Position numbers and translations under genes: made by a program. A DNA stretch of 64,000 nt from NCBI GenBank assembly GCA_035582835.1, contig JAYKAV010002919.1, positions 464,790-528,789 of the forward strand, in the 5' to 3' direction. Below the pieces are notes generated by a model, which did not search any database, was not told where the DNA came from, and worked only from the letters and a program-made list of their open reading frames with translations. Source of the DNA: Phoebastria nigripes. Lineage: Eukaryota; Chordata; Aves; Procellariiformes; Diomedeidae. Positions 1 to 13,200 of this stretch are shown here, in pieces. Every line of letters begins with the position of its first letter. Positions within the stretch are counted from its first letter, which is position 1.

Positions 1-1847
1 TAAGGCTGAGCTTTAATGAGTGAAATGAAAATGTTTATCACAGCAGCACACAGCACCTTTGTTCTGCAGGTCTCCAGGGCTTTATCGATAACTAACCAAG
101 CTCGGACGCCGTTATTAAATATTATGCCTTTGTATGTACAAGAGGCAAGCCCCAAGCAGCCAGAAAGAAATTGAAGAACCCCAATTCAGCACAAAAGTTT
201 CAGCTTATCCCAGATTTACAAATAAAATCAGGTGTAAAGGAACTGAACAGCTGGGCTAGGCTTGCCCAGCGAGCCACAGCAAGAGGCAAGGAGGGAACCA
301 GGCATCCTGCCTCCAGCATGGCTTGGAGCTGGCTTGGGTCTTGCTCCACGTGAGCAGAAACTGCCGAAGGAGATGGAATTACATGGATTACATGATCAAA
401 GGACCAAAATCCAGCCTGTGTGAAGGACAGAGTTGCTGCCTCTAGAGATGGGTTTTCTCTGCCGGGATGTGGGTTATACAGGTTTCCAGCCCATTTATTA
501 GACATAGCGCTCGATGGTGCCCCAGAAAAGCCTACAGAAAGCATAAATTTATATTAGTAATCAAAAGAGACTTCAAAATTTTTTTTTTTTTACAGCCATC
601 TGTCTGCTAGTAATGGCAAAGAGTCTCCCATGAGACCAGTGTCCGGGTCTGACACCGCTGCCCAATTACACCAGCAGAAGCCAGTGCCGGCAGAGAGGAG
701 ACACGGGTCCNTGGTTCACAATCCTGCTCCCAAATAACTCATGAGATGCCCAAAGCTGAACAAGAGAAACCTACAGTAAAGGGGGGAAACTCCACAGCTG
801 ACGAGCAAGCAAGAAGCTGCAGGAGCCTGAACTGCTCAGCAGTTCAAGAGGGAGCTTTTAATTTTCATGCTCTAAATTAAGTCATCAGGTTTGGTTATTT
901 TTGAGATGGAAGGTATGATCTTCCTTTCTAAATATACACGTGGAAGGCTGCCAGGGGGAACGCAGGCCTCCAAAACCAACAGGCAATTCAGCTTTCAGGA
1001 GAAGAGAAGCCCTCGGAGACCTCAGGAGCTGTTTGAAAGGTCTTTTTCACGGCAGGGAGAGGAGACATCGGTAGGCTTTGCAGATGGGGAGAGCCTACGT
1101 TTCTGATGCAAACAGAAAAGTGACAGAGCCTTCAAAGCAGAGAAGACGTGTGTAAGCAAGAGCGGCCCTGCAGTTCAAACAAGCCACACCGCTCTTGATT
1201 CAACAGCCTCCCGTTAATGAGCGGGACGGTGCCCCGAGGAGGAAGCGAGGAGCTGGCGATACTCACTGTGCCTTTGGATCGTTCTCACACCTTTGACTGA
1301 ATTAGCTCAGCTCGTTTTAAACCTGTTTATGGCCAGACCGCAACGTTGCACATTGTCATTAGCTACCCGAGGGTACAGGACCTGTCTGACAGGCGCTCCA
1401 GACTGCAACAAAACCTGCCAGGGCTTTGCTGGAGGAAGGCTCGGGCTCCTCGCAAGGGTGGGATGCTTCGGGAGCCAGTGCAAACACCCACAGTGGCATT
1501 GCCCACCCACGATACGAGGGGTAAGGCAGTGCTGTGGGCATCATAGGAAGCCCTACAATACAACCCCCCACACTATTTCCTTCTACCTATCAACCCCAAA
1601 GAGTGATTAGATTAATTAGGGGAAGGTGCACTAATGCCAGTTGGGCACCAGTACCACCCAGGACATCAGAATGCTCCAGACTTCAATGCACAAGAGGCAG
1701 ACAAAATCCTCAACAAGGAACCAGGCTCACACGTACAAGTGTGGCATAAGCCCACGGGACGGGAGCTCCCTCCAAAGCACACCAGCAGCTCTGAACAAGG
1801 GTTTTCAAGTTTCATAAGAATTCCAGCTTCCAAAAGCATTGCTTCTC

Positions 1848-2076
1848 TGCATTTTGCCCTGAAAATCCAAGATTTCCAAATGTTGAGTAGTTCTAAATTT
1901 TCCACCGGGGATCAAAAAGCATTTAGGGGAAAAAAAAAAAAAAAAAAAAAAAAAAAANNNNNNNNNNNNNNTGCATTTTGCCCTGAAAATCCAAGATTTC
2001 CAAATGTAGAGCAGATCTAAATTTTCCATCAGGGATCGAAAACCATTTACGGCTTAAAAAAAAAAAAAAAAAAAAA
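1848..2076. repeat. Diverged tandem duplication, each copy ending in poly-A, with a gap between
   Basis: Copy 1 (1848-1929) and copy 2 (1972-2055) both begin TGCATTTTGCCCTGAAAATC and stay alignable for about 80 bp, with substitutions scattered through the second half. Each runs into a poly-A tract (28 A at 1930-1957 and 21 A at 2056-2076). A 14-N gap sits exactly between the copies. The divergence, roughly one in seven bases in the second half by eye, is too high for unmerged haplotypes. More copies may hide in the gap. Confidence 0.85.
1958..1971. other. Assembly gap (14 N)
   Basis: There are fourteen N immediately after a 28-nt poly-A run and immediately before the second copy of the duplicated unit. 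The repeat plus homopolymer probably broke the assembly, so the true gap size is uncertain. Confidence 0.97.
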
Positions 2077-4854
2077 CAACAAAACACTGAGGAGGATTAT
2101 TCAAAAAAAGCATTTCAATGGGGTGGGGGAAGTAACCTGCAACACTTATGCCAGGCAGAGAGTTGGCTCAACATTCAAAACCAAGGTTTTAGGAGTTGCT
2201 AAATTTAAGAAAACACCTTGTTACAACTTATAAAGGCAATTGATTAAATCACAGAATCTGACACTATGGAAAAATAAGTTATTGCTTGAGGGGGAGGGAA
2301 AGAAGAAATTTTTGTTCAAATGCAAGTATAACTAGACTGATTTGTGCCAAAGAATTTCTTTTTTTTTTTTTTAACCCTGCACTGTTTGTGTTCTGTGGCA
2401 CAGACCAGGGAAACCTGGTTTCAGCTCAGAGCTTGTGTTTACAGTGTAGTCACCAAGCCTCAAAAGGGAAGGTCTAGAGCCATGGGATGCCACCCCACCG
2501 AGCACGGTGCAAAGCGGGGCCGTGTAACAAGAGCAGCCCGATGGCCTCCAAACAGTAAAATCATGCTTGCTTGGATTAGCACTTCGGACCAGTTTTGCAA
2601 GTGCAATGACTTCTGAATAAGTGTCTAGAAGTTTTCACTGGAGCCATAACAAAGTCAATCTAACTCATTTCAACAGGCTTTTCCCAGTTGCAAAGACAGG
2701 CTTGCCCGTGTTTTATAGGGGAAGGAGCCTATCGGGGGAGATGCAAGTTGAGAGCGCAATACCCGTGAATTTTAAAGTCATCTGCGCTGCCTTTTATCTA
2801 CGTGTTGCTGAAAACATGAGCAGGATCATGGCAAATCAGGTCATTTCACACCACAGAGCCATAAAAGAGCTCTCTGGGTCTTGCTGCTCTGGTTAAAGAT
2901 GGCTTGGGCAGAGCAGCGCTCGCAGACAGACGACCCACCAGCCCTTCCCCGTGCTAATCAGAAACAGCCCCATCCGTCTTGGAGACTAAAACCAGTCCCC
3001 ATTGCTGCTCTGCTGAATGAGCAAAACCCATCAGCAGGTTTCAAGTGAATTCTTCTTCTTTCCTATTGGGCTGGATCTAATTAGGAAAGGAACAGCACCA
3101 CCAGAAAGGCTAAAATTAAACTGTCCCCTCAATTAGCAAAACATCACTGGCAGGAAAGCAGGACCTCTGGTTTGCTGTCTGTGTCTTTGGTTTGGCTCTC
3201 CGGGAGCACCAGGCACTCCCCTGCCTTCAGATCCCACTTGGTAGTTGGATGCTAATTTAATTAAATCGGGGTTTCAGCAACAAAACAGGCAACTTTCTGG
3301 AAAATGCCTGAGTGGGGACAGGCTGACTAGTACTGTGGTCACTGTCCTAAAGCCAGAGCTGCTCCTTATCCAAGAAATGGAGAAGGAAAGGGAGATGGAG
3401 GTAAAACAAGATTGCTGGCCATACCGGTGCTCCCCAGCATCCTGAACCTCCACCAAGCATGACGGAGGGAAAAGGGCCAGCCTGGACCTAAATTTATCCC
3501 TTCTTCTGCCTTACCCCATAAAGGAACCTACCAACGTTAAGCCAAAGGAGGAATGCTCTCACACTAAAATTCATCAAGATTTCACCCAAACCCACTACAA
3601 TCACGACAAGAAGATGAACCGGTTTAATTACTAGCTCCTGGATTNGGCTGTTGCTGCCAACTCCTCAGTGCAATACCACATACAGAAGTCCATCTCCGAG
3701 CACGCATATGCTCACGAACATCAAAAGGCATGGAGATGCCGCTCGGGAAACCAGGTATTCTGATGCAAATACATCCAGCCCCATTACCCAGAGCTCAAAA
3801 GCAAGGCTCAACCAGAAATACAGCTTCTTCAGACCAGGATCCCTTGCAACATCCAGTCTTTCCTGCTTCTAATAAGATCTGGAATTGCCCTGAAAGAGCC
3901 TTTCTGAAGATAGTTCAGAAGACCTGTTTTTAGACTTCACCTCTCTACACACACAACTCCACTGAAGGTCACAGGACAGGAGGTGGTGACAGTCCCATCA
4001 CCTCCAGATGTCTCCTNCCTCGTGGCAAGGATGTCACAGGAACCACAGAGGGATCATAAAATTCATATAAGTATCATCTTCATTTTACATTCCCTTGAAA
4101 AGAAGTGACTTGCCTGAAGCACAATTACAGAACATGACCCACTAGCTCCCAGTTTACCATACTGGGACGTGGCAGACTGCAGGTTTCCTATTGCAAATCA
4201 GCAGCTCCCCCCACCCATGCTGCAAAAAAGCTTCTGCTCAGTGTTTCAAAATGAGTGACTAATGAGGAACATGTCCATTTTTCACTAAAAAAAAAATTCT
4301 CCCAAAAGACTGCAAGATTTATAAAAAGTGGACCCAAACAATGGTAAGAGAAGAGGCCGCTCCTGCGCTCTGTTAATGGGCTGTTAAATTATCCCAATTA
4401 CATGTGTTGCAATGTCACATATTTAGCTCTGTAACAAGCAGTAAAATCTTGGCATTGCTTTTGGCCAAAGGCAATTGCTTATCAAATGCAGTGCCAGAGA
4501 AAAATGATAACTATTTCCTAATGCATTAGAGGAATTTTGCACTAGATGCAGAGCTTCATTAGCCAGAGACAAATCCATTGTGATCGCACGGTTTTAATCC
4601 ATGTGGGCTCTAAGCCGGCACTGCGAGAGCAGGTTGTGGCAGGGAGGTCTGCGCAAAGTGGCTCCTGTTGAAAATGAGATGAGCAGAGCGCAGCCAAAGA
4701 CACATGCACTGATGCGTGTTAATTTACTCATGCTGCTTTTTATTATTATTTATTTAGAAAGCTTGCTTTCTACATTCAATGAGCTGCAAAGAGGGAACGT
4801 CAGCAGCACAGAAAGGATTTGTAAGCGTTCATTACGCTACGTGAAGGATTTATA

Positions 4855-4938
4855 GAATCATAGAACCATTTAGGTTGGAAAAGACCCTTAAGATCATTGA
4901 GTCCAACCATTAACCTAACACTACCAAGTCCACCGCTT
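4855..4938 (-). mobile_element. CR1 LINE fragment, 3' end only
   Basis: The plus strand begins ATAGAATCATAGAACCATTT and continues AGGTTGGAAAAGACCC, then AAGATCATTGAGTCCAACCA and CCTAACACTACCAAGTCCACC. This is the reverse complement of the well-known avian CR1 3' end, which finishes in ATTCTATGATTCTAT-type repeats. The element is therefore on the minus strand, with its 3' end near 4855, and is 5'-truncated near 4938, where similarity stops. Only about 85 bp remain, with no coding part. It supports a bird origin. Confidence 0.88.
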
Positions 4939-7900
4939 TGGCAAGAAGAACAGCTGCAGGAGGAATCAGCAAAGCTGGGACGGNTGTCCCAGGTGTGGCT
5001 GCCTCCAGCCCACAGCCACACCGGCCGGACACCTCACCCTGGGCGAGCACAGCAATCCTGCAGCACCAACCAAGCACAACCCTACCCCTCCAAGCACCAT
5101 ACCCACCTGTAAAAGGGGGAATAAAGACGATCTGCTACCCTGAACAACATCCAGATCTTTGCTGGATACACAACACATCAATTTATTCTGTTTGGAGAAC
5201 CAGGAGCACAGCAACGTCAGGATTGCTCCAAGTCACACAGGCACTCTCAGGTTTAGGTTACTGGCTTGTTTCAGNCTGGTTTGGAAATCCTGCAGCGACA
5301 GCTACAGCCTCCCCCAGCGCTTCAGCAGCTCCACATCCCAGCCCTGCTGGAACCTGGATGAGAAGAGCCTGCACTGAAGGGAAAAATAACAGGGGGAAGG
5401 AAGAAAGTTAGCTGAACTTTCTTTAACCCCAGAAAGAGTGCAAAGGGATTTCTTATTTTCTTCCCTCTGGTTTGTCCATCCCTAATTAGTATCTCAGAGA
5501 AAGCCATGTCGGTATTTCGTAACCCTGCTAGAACGGGGAGGCTCAGCCAGGATTGCTTGATGTTGCAGAAATTTATAATTTACGTTCCGTCCTTCCCAGC
5601 ACTTCTCCCAGGCCAGACCACTGGGCGTGCCAGGGGCCAAACTGCCAGACATCAAAGCACACTTTGGCCCAAAGAGTCCTAAGAAGGTGACTGAAACAGG
5701 ATCTTCTGGGAGCTGGAGCGCCCTGGCCTGAAGCCAGCTCTGGGAACGTGCTGGATCATACCAACCACGAGGTACAAGGACTTTGCCATCCAAAGGTTGG
5801 CCCACAAATAAGATCAAGTACAACTATTGCTAGCAGCTTCCAGTGGGGACAATTCTCCAAAATTTTGTCCNTTTAAGCTCAAGGGTGAGAAGCTCAGCTC
5901 GGGAGGTTGCATCTACCCAAGGTGCAGCTCCTATAGATGCAAGAGACTGAGGTGGAACAGGAAGGATGCAACATGTTCCCTCCCAAAACTGCAGGGCTGG
6001 CAGTTGGCTGGGGGAATGCAAGTACTTCTGCCATCAACTACTAGAAAGCAAGATTTCTACTCAGAGTGGATATTTATAGGTGCTTCCCAGGAGTGCTGTG
6101 GCAAGGAACCATGGAACTCTGTAAGTTTGGGGAAGAGTGAAGCAAGCTTAGTTGCATTCAGACTTTAAGGAGTATTTACTGGAAACGGGCATGTCAGGAT
6201 TAGTTATTCATAACAGCCAATTTAAACCAAAAACGTAAGAAATTCTAGACTTGTCGTTGGATATTCACAACAGAACTCAGACCTAAGAGCTACACTCAAC
6301 CAATTCAGGGAATAAAATCAGNGCCAAATGATCTGTTACCCAATCAAGAGAGTTAAATAAAAATGCCATGACTTATTAACAAGACAAAGTATGAGATTGC
6401 TCATGCAGAAAGCTTGCTGTTCTCTTGGATCAAAGTGCTTGAAAGGAATGTCGTCAATTCACCAATTCCTCCCACTCATGGGCTACCAAGACCTGGCCAG
6501 TACATGCCTTTGTGGATGGCAGAAGATTTTAGACCAGATGTTGTCAACCAGCGTAGCTCCACTGGGTTAACCTTCAGAGCAACAACACGGCTTTACATCC
6601 CATAGCATCTGGCTCGCCGGGACTTCCTACTGACCNGAAGGTTGTAAGAGATGTCCTTAATATATATATCACACCCCCCAGAGCACACCCACACCAGGGC
6701 TCACAGATGACTTCTCCTGGAGAAGTGCAGTCATTAACAGCTAGAGGAGGGGTCTCCATGGGAGGGATTTACTCNAAAGAAGACACATCCTTCCTGATAA
6801 TGTGTTCCAGTTTCCTTTTTCCTATTAACATCTGGGGTATATTTATAGGTAGCCAATTTAGCTCAGTAATTCCACATATGGTACCGCAGCATCGCCTTTT
6901 TCAAGCCCTAGCAATCACTGTGCGCACTCAAAGAGTGCNGAGAAACCCTTCTTCTGGAAAGCGGTGAGAAACGGTCCCCAGCACTTTATAAAGTTGAACA
7001 AGGAGTCGCTAACACGTGAAGAAACAACAGGAAAAAGGAATATAACTTTGAATAAAGTGGTGCAACAGCTCTGGAAAAACACAAGCAAAAATTATCCAGT
7101 TTGTATAAGATATTCCGAAACCCAGTGTCAGTCCATCATGTTTTGTATTAAACCCAGATGTATATCATCTTCTCATCAAAGAGAAGTGGCTGTAGTTGTT
7201 ACAGTCGGCCAGCTGGTTTTAAGCTCCCCTTTTCCCCGTAGTGTAATATATCCCATGCTCGTTGGAGCTTATGTCCCATGGAATATCTTTGCAATTTGTA
7301 ACCAGCNCACAATACGGCTCAGCTGTAATTTCATAAATCACCCTGGAGCCTCCGTTTAATAATAAATCTTCTGATAGCTTTGGATTGCAAGGGACCAAAT
7401 GCAGGTCTGAAAGGGGATTTTTGCCTTTCGAAGAGAAAAATAGATGCAAAGACATTTGCAAAATCCACAAGGGGTCAGTGTCTTGGCAGAAATCCTCCTT
7501 CAATGTTGAGGAGCACAAGCATGGTCTCAGCTCCAGGATGTTTTTAATACTCCGAGACAAGGGTAGGATTTGTGGGCGCAAGGGGTTGATTTTGATGTTT
7601 CTCACTCCCTCTCTCTTTAATGAAAAAAGCAACTCAAGCAGCAATTCTGCTTTGCTGCACTATTTTTCTGCTTGCTTCGGCACNAATCACCTCTTAGGAG
7701 TGGGAGCACCCAGCCAGAGCCCTGAAGGGTGATGCCGACCTTGGACCTGCGGTGCTCAACCAGGATGGATGTTGNAGCCAGGCAGGGAGCGGGTGCAGCA
7801 CCACCAGCCTTCCCAGAGGAACTTCCCAGTGCTCAGAAACACCCTTCCACCATGGGAGAGCAATGCCACAAAGGGACAGTTGCATCACAGCCCTTTGGGC

Positions 7901-10235
7901 TCACCCCGTCCCTCAACACCAGTGCAACTCCATGGTGAGCTCAGGGCTCTCCTCGGGTGCCCCAGTGCTTCCCAGTTTGGTGGTGTCACCCCCACAGTGC
8001 TTGGGGCCATCAGCCCAGCCTGGAACAACATGATGCTGCACAGCAAAGTGGCAGTGGATCGGTAACAAACCCAGGTCTACCCAAACTGCAGCCTAAACCC
8101 CCCATCTGACCACGGGACCCATGGTGCAGTGAACCCGTATACACACGCCGCCTTGCAGCATCATACAGAGCTTTAAATAAATATCAGCCTCTAAGTCCTC
8201 CCCTCTCCTTGACCCACCTGAGGGGTACATTACCAACAGCAGGTCTAGAAAAGGAAGAAACAGAACATTTCCCAGCTCATCTCAAAACAATAATCCCAGA
8301 GGTGTTTTTAAAACAAGGGAACATCTTGTTCAGCATTGCTCCAGTAGTTTTCATTCACAACCATGTAAAAAGTAGGCTGAGCTTTGAAAGTTCAGCTGCT
8401 ACATTTCCCTATACCATTTTCCTGCCCACACGGAGGATTGCAGGATTGTTTTGCAGATGTTTTCTGTTGACTCAAAGACCGCNGCTCCAAGAGGTGATGT
8501 CCGGAGGCTTTACAAGTCTTTACTTTGTTTCCCTTTCTCTGGTGCATTGTACTAAATCAGCTCAAAGACACAGAGGGGAGGTTTCTCATGGGGGAGTGTA
8601 GGTTGGTGAGAGAGGGAGGATTGCCCAAGTCTTACTCAAGGAGCAGCTCTGACCTCCCACCTCCCCCTCCGCACACCATCACTTGTCTTGAAGGAAACAA
8701 GTTTCACAACATCACATTAAAAAACTACTTCACAGCTTTCTTTTACATTTAATAGACCAAAGTTTATGAATGTTAAGCTGATATCAAAAACCTTCCAGAA
8801 ATTTCATCTCAGCTTGCCTAGTTTCAGAGTAAAAAGGTACACCCNTCTTGGCCAACTCCAAAATCATTGCACAGCCCCTTTTTATCTTGCTTGATACCAG
8901 CTCATATGCGCATTTTCATGAGATATTTACTAATGCAAGAATTCAAGGGCATGGCTATCAAGTTTTTTTTTTTTTAAAAGAAAAGAAACATTGAGGTCAG
9001 TTCCCATCAGGATACCACACACTTGAAGTCACCTCAGTTGTTGAGAGGCTTCCTGCCCAAGTTACTACACATGNGCTGCAATTTAATAGGTTACTTATAC
9101 CAACAGCAGCATAAATACTGCTTATTTAAGGACTGCCTACTGAACCCAGCACAGGTTTGATCCAGTTGGGCGATGTGTCAGATTTCAGGGATTGATAAAA
9201 CTGGGAAACAGAGAAGAAAAATAAAGGTCTCCTGTCATTTTCCCATGGATGGAGGGCTCCACTCCTGCAGAGAAATTCTCCCTACGGGAACTGCTGGAGG
9301 TTTATGTGCAGGACACCAGCAGCACCTTTGCACTTGGTGGCCCTAAAAGTACTGTGGGTGAGTGCAGGGAGAGGGAACCCACGTAAGGACATGACACCTC
9401 AATCCCCAAACCCCAGGTGCAGAGGAAGATGCTCTCAGGCCCCAAAGGAGCAGAGCAGAGCTCCAGCAGTGGCTTGCACCAAGTGAAGGACCTGGGCACA
9501 AGCAGCAGGCCATAGCATAAAGTTATAAACAGTTATTTCCAAAGCAAGGTTAGTAGGCACTGGCTGCCCATAATAGAAATAAGTATACTCATTTTATTCA
9601 ACACAGAGTCCACTGGAAGTGGAACCTCCATTTTGCTGTTATCCTGCTTCTTAGGATTTGCAATAACTTTACATGCAAGACAGGAGAAACTAGAAGTGGC
9701 AACTAACTATGTGCAGATCCCACAGATCTTTCCCCACAGACGCAAAGGGAGGAAACAGCAAAAGCAGAGAACACCAAAACAATCAGCTGAACTAAAAGAA
9801 AAGCCCAGGACTTCAAAAAAATTAAATACTTTTTGATCAGAAAACTCTGATCTAATGGAACTGGAACAATTTGCAACACTGCAGCCTTTTGGACTAAGCT
9901 GTAGGTGAAAACTGCAAAGCTGAGCATTTTTCAAACTAATCAGGTTCTGACTTAGTTTCTTCATGATTTTTAAAGCAGGAAGGACAGACAAGAACTCCGG
10001 TGCTACAGGACAAAGGAGTTCTTGGTTCATAAGAGCATACAGGTGGATTTGTCTCCTGCTCTAACCCATGCCTTCATCTTACATTGTTTCATAGTGTTTG
10101 TCTCCAACCTAAAGAGAAGGAAAGTCTTGCCAATGAACTAAGGCAACATCCCAAGCAGCTGAAGCCCTTTCTACCTCCCCTTGCCAAGTATCATAACCCA
10201 TGGAGGCAGACTCCAGATGTCAAAGGTGTGTTTTT

Positions 10236-10255
10236 CCAAGGAACTGGTTCCTTGG
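10236..10255. repeat. 20-bp palindrome CCAAGGAAC-TG-GTTCCTTGG
   Basis: Two perfect 9-bp inverted arms flank a central TG in the intergenic part of the window. The centre AACTGGTT resembles a Grainyhead-type site. No gene is nearby other than SMAD6, about 10 kb away. Confidence 0.6.
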
Positions 10256-13200
10256 CTTGTCCAAGAGGCTCCAACCAGGCACCCGAGCCACTGGGACTAC
10301 ATGGACCCACGAGGAAGTAACAGAGTTGTCAGAAGTACTTTAGGATCAGTGATGTCAAAGGTTCCTTCCAGCCATTTTCCGGAGCAGAGCATAGGTCTTA
10401 TAGGGGATTACTCTGCAAACACACAACCAACTGGAGGGGGAGGATTAACCCTTATGAAATACCAGAAGCAATGACCAGAGGGGAATCTTGTGCAGTTCAC
10501 CACACGCAGCAGAAAGACAACTCAGCAGGGACTTTCCTGGTGGGAGACATTTTGAGCAAAGCAGAACAGTCTTATTGACCATCTATGCGCAACTGTTCCT
10601 TGAAAAGCTGCAAGTGAAGCAGCTAAAAGCCAGATGAGCGCAGGGAGAGAAGCATGAGGGACATTTTAGAAAGAAAGGCATCAAACCCCCAAGATTAGAC
10701 ACTGAAGGCATTCCCACATGCTTAACTCATTTCACTAGAACTGAGGAAAAACATCTGTAGGAGGAAAAAAGCTTTTTAAAGTTTCCCATGCCAAGGGTTC
10801 AACTCCCAAAGAGTGTCACTTTGCCAGGAGCCTCCTCCACTTCACAGCACGGTCAGGACTGGGGAGACCCATGAGGGGCTAGGGGGGCCCCTGGGTTCCG
10901 TGGGTCAGCTTGAAGTGGAACATCAGGACATGGGTCACCAAATGATTTCTAAACTATCATGTGCTTCAGCTTCCAGCTTTATCTATTTATGATACTTCAA
11001 AGATTTGAACTGGGAGAAAGTGAACTGAACTTGAGACAAAAAGATCACAGCCATCCAAAACAGGGACTGTTCAAATAAAACTCTTCAAAACAAATCACCT
11101 TTAGAGACTGCTTTCCATTGATATGACTGTTCGTCTCCACCACCTTTGCCATGAGATTTGGGACTGAAATCCTGCTTGAAAGACNCTGAACCCCAACCAT
11201 TCATGCATAGACCATGGTGTCCGGAGGGGTGGANTAGGTAGAAGCTCTTCAGGCACCATGACTTCTGTTTTCCCAGGCAGGCACAAACAGGTTAAGATCC
11301 AGAAGAGACCAGACATGGACCACACGTGGTCTGAAGATGAGAGAAAGAAGGATTCTGCAGAATTCAGATTTTCAGCAGAAAAACTAAGCAGTTTCTGCCA
11401 AAACCTCTAACGTGTTTTAACTTTTCTCTTGGTCTTCCAAGGCCAAAGAAGAACTCTCCATAGGAAAGCAGACCTCTTCCCTGTGAAAACTGTACATATG
11501 TGAGCCCAAAGGGTACGCAAAGACCTCTGCAGAGATGAGCAGAGAGAAGGGCCACTGCAAGGTCCCAGCTGCAGCAGTGCCAAACACATCACAGAGCTTC
11601 TCCTACAGCAGCAAACCATTGTATCCAGAAATTCACACGCTTGGGAGTTTTAAGAAGTAACAATGGGTTAATTATTGACTNACCAAAGCTATTTTTAAAC
11701 AGCTGCTATCCCAGAGAAGAACTGCAGAAGCTGTTACAGCATCAGCTCCCCTGGACTGATGGTCCCACTCAATCCCCACCATGCGATCTGGACCATCGGC
11801 TGGCTTACAAAGTCCTCAGAAGAAAGAGAAAACATGCTGAATTCCCCAGTATTTGAATCACATAAGCGTTTGCCAAGAANGGGCCTCCCTCGTTACAGTT
11901 TCATAATTCTTCAATCCTTTCAGACTAACTCAGACACCATTTGGGTAATAATTAACCGTTCCCAGCACTCAGCGCCTGCTCAGTTGAGCTCTGCGTGTTC
12001 AAGCTTGGCATACAAGACCTTCAAAATTAACAGCATTGCTAAGTTTATTTCTGTTAATTATGCTATTTTGGAAGGAGAAGAGGAAGGAAAGCAATTTCCA
12101 GAGACTAGTGGGGGTTGTCTTCTCACCCTTCCCCCCCAGCATCCTTCAGGAGAAGGCACTTCATGCTCATCGTGTATCTTCCCCAGAAATGGGTTGTGGT
12201 TTCAATTCTGCGTCCCAAAAGTGAACACAGCGGCGTGTCAGATCTCCCTGCTGCCACAGGAGAAGGCACAGCGCATGCTCCACACAAAGCCCTTCAGATG
12301 GTGGTGTTTAACCGCAGTCAGGGTTTCAGTTAGCTCCCCGGAGCAGTTTGTACCGCCTGCCTGTAAAGCCTCACGTCCCAAAAGCCATCCCACTGCGTGG
12401 CACCACAACCTGACTCAGACCAGTGCTGAGACAGAGAGCATCATCCAGCTTAAAACAATACAACCCAAGTTGGAAGATGATAGAAGGCATGGGTGTTGGA
12501 TGGAAGAGACAAGGCGTAGAATCTTCTCCTTCCGAAACCCACAGCCAGGGATGCTTTGGGGACTCTTCCCTTCCCTCTCCCATTGCACATGCTCTTCCCT
12601 GTGATGCCAGGCTGGAGGGCATGCTCTGGGGACAATGCCAGGCTGTGACCTCCTGCCACTGCAACTGAGTGACACGACCACACAGCCCCCACTGTCCTCC
12701 AACACTGCGGTCACACAGGCAGGACTTTGAAAGTGTTTTGTGGCCATTTCATTTGGTTCCTGCCCCACCACAGGTCCCCGGCGCAGAGGCATTGGGGACT
12801 GAGCAAGCACCAATGTCTCCTGCACCACAATCACATACTACATAGCAGTGGCAATGGGCAACCCCATCCTGGCCATACTGGGAAGCAGGTAACAGGTCAG
12901 AGATGCTCTCAATTTATTATTAAAAAAAAGAAAAAAGAAAAAAACCAATAAAGACATTTCTGGGAGTCTTTTATGTGGACAGAATAGTCCCATTTCCTCT
13001 TTCCCCTGTGTCACAGGTTGATGTCCACTCTCTACAGGAACTGTGGAGGACCCAGACAGTCCCATCACATCTGCCACAGGGCCATCAGCTTGTCACCCAA
13101 CTCACATTGGCAGCTGGAGGGCGCTGAGGCTGCCTGCACCCACAGGGCTGTCACACACCAGGGACCTGTGGAGGGAAGGAGCTGGGAAGCACCAACACGC

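Larger units (their letters stand above)
1..4854. other. Intergenic sequence downstream of SMAD6, left part
   Basis: This is unique non-coding sequence with no supported gene. It holds the diverged duplication and gap near 1.85-2.08 kb. An AT-rich, CpG-poor block at about 4360-4600 has several ATTA/CAATTA motifs and looks like conserved regulatory DNA. Open frames here are short and without domains. Confidence 0.75.

Noticed and set aside
10335..10385. Weak resemblance to a CR1 3' end (GATGTCAAAGGTTCCTTCCA)
   Set aside because: Only a short partial match, with no ATTCTATG-type terminal repeat; too weak to call.
11759..12604. 281-codon open frame on the plus strand
   Set aside because: It has no recognisable domain, contains an ambiguous base, and has mixed low-complexity composition. 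A frame of this length is not very unlikely by chance in 64 kb over six frames. No splice or promoter context was seen.
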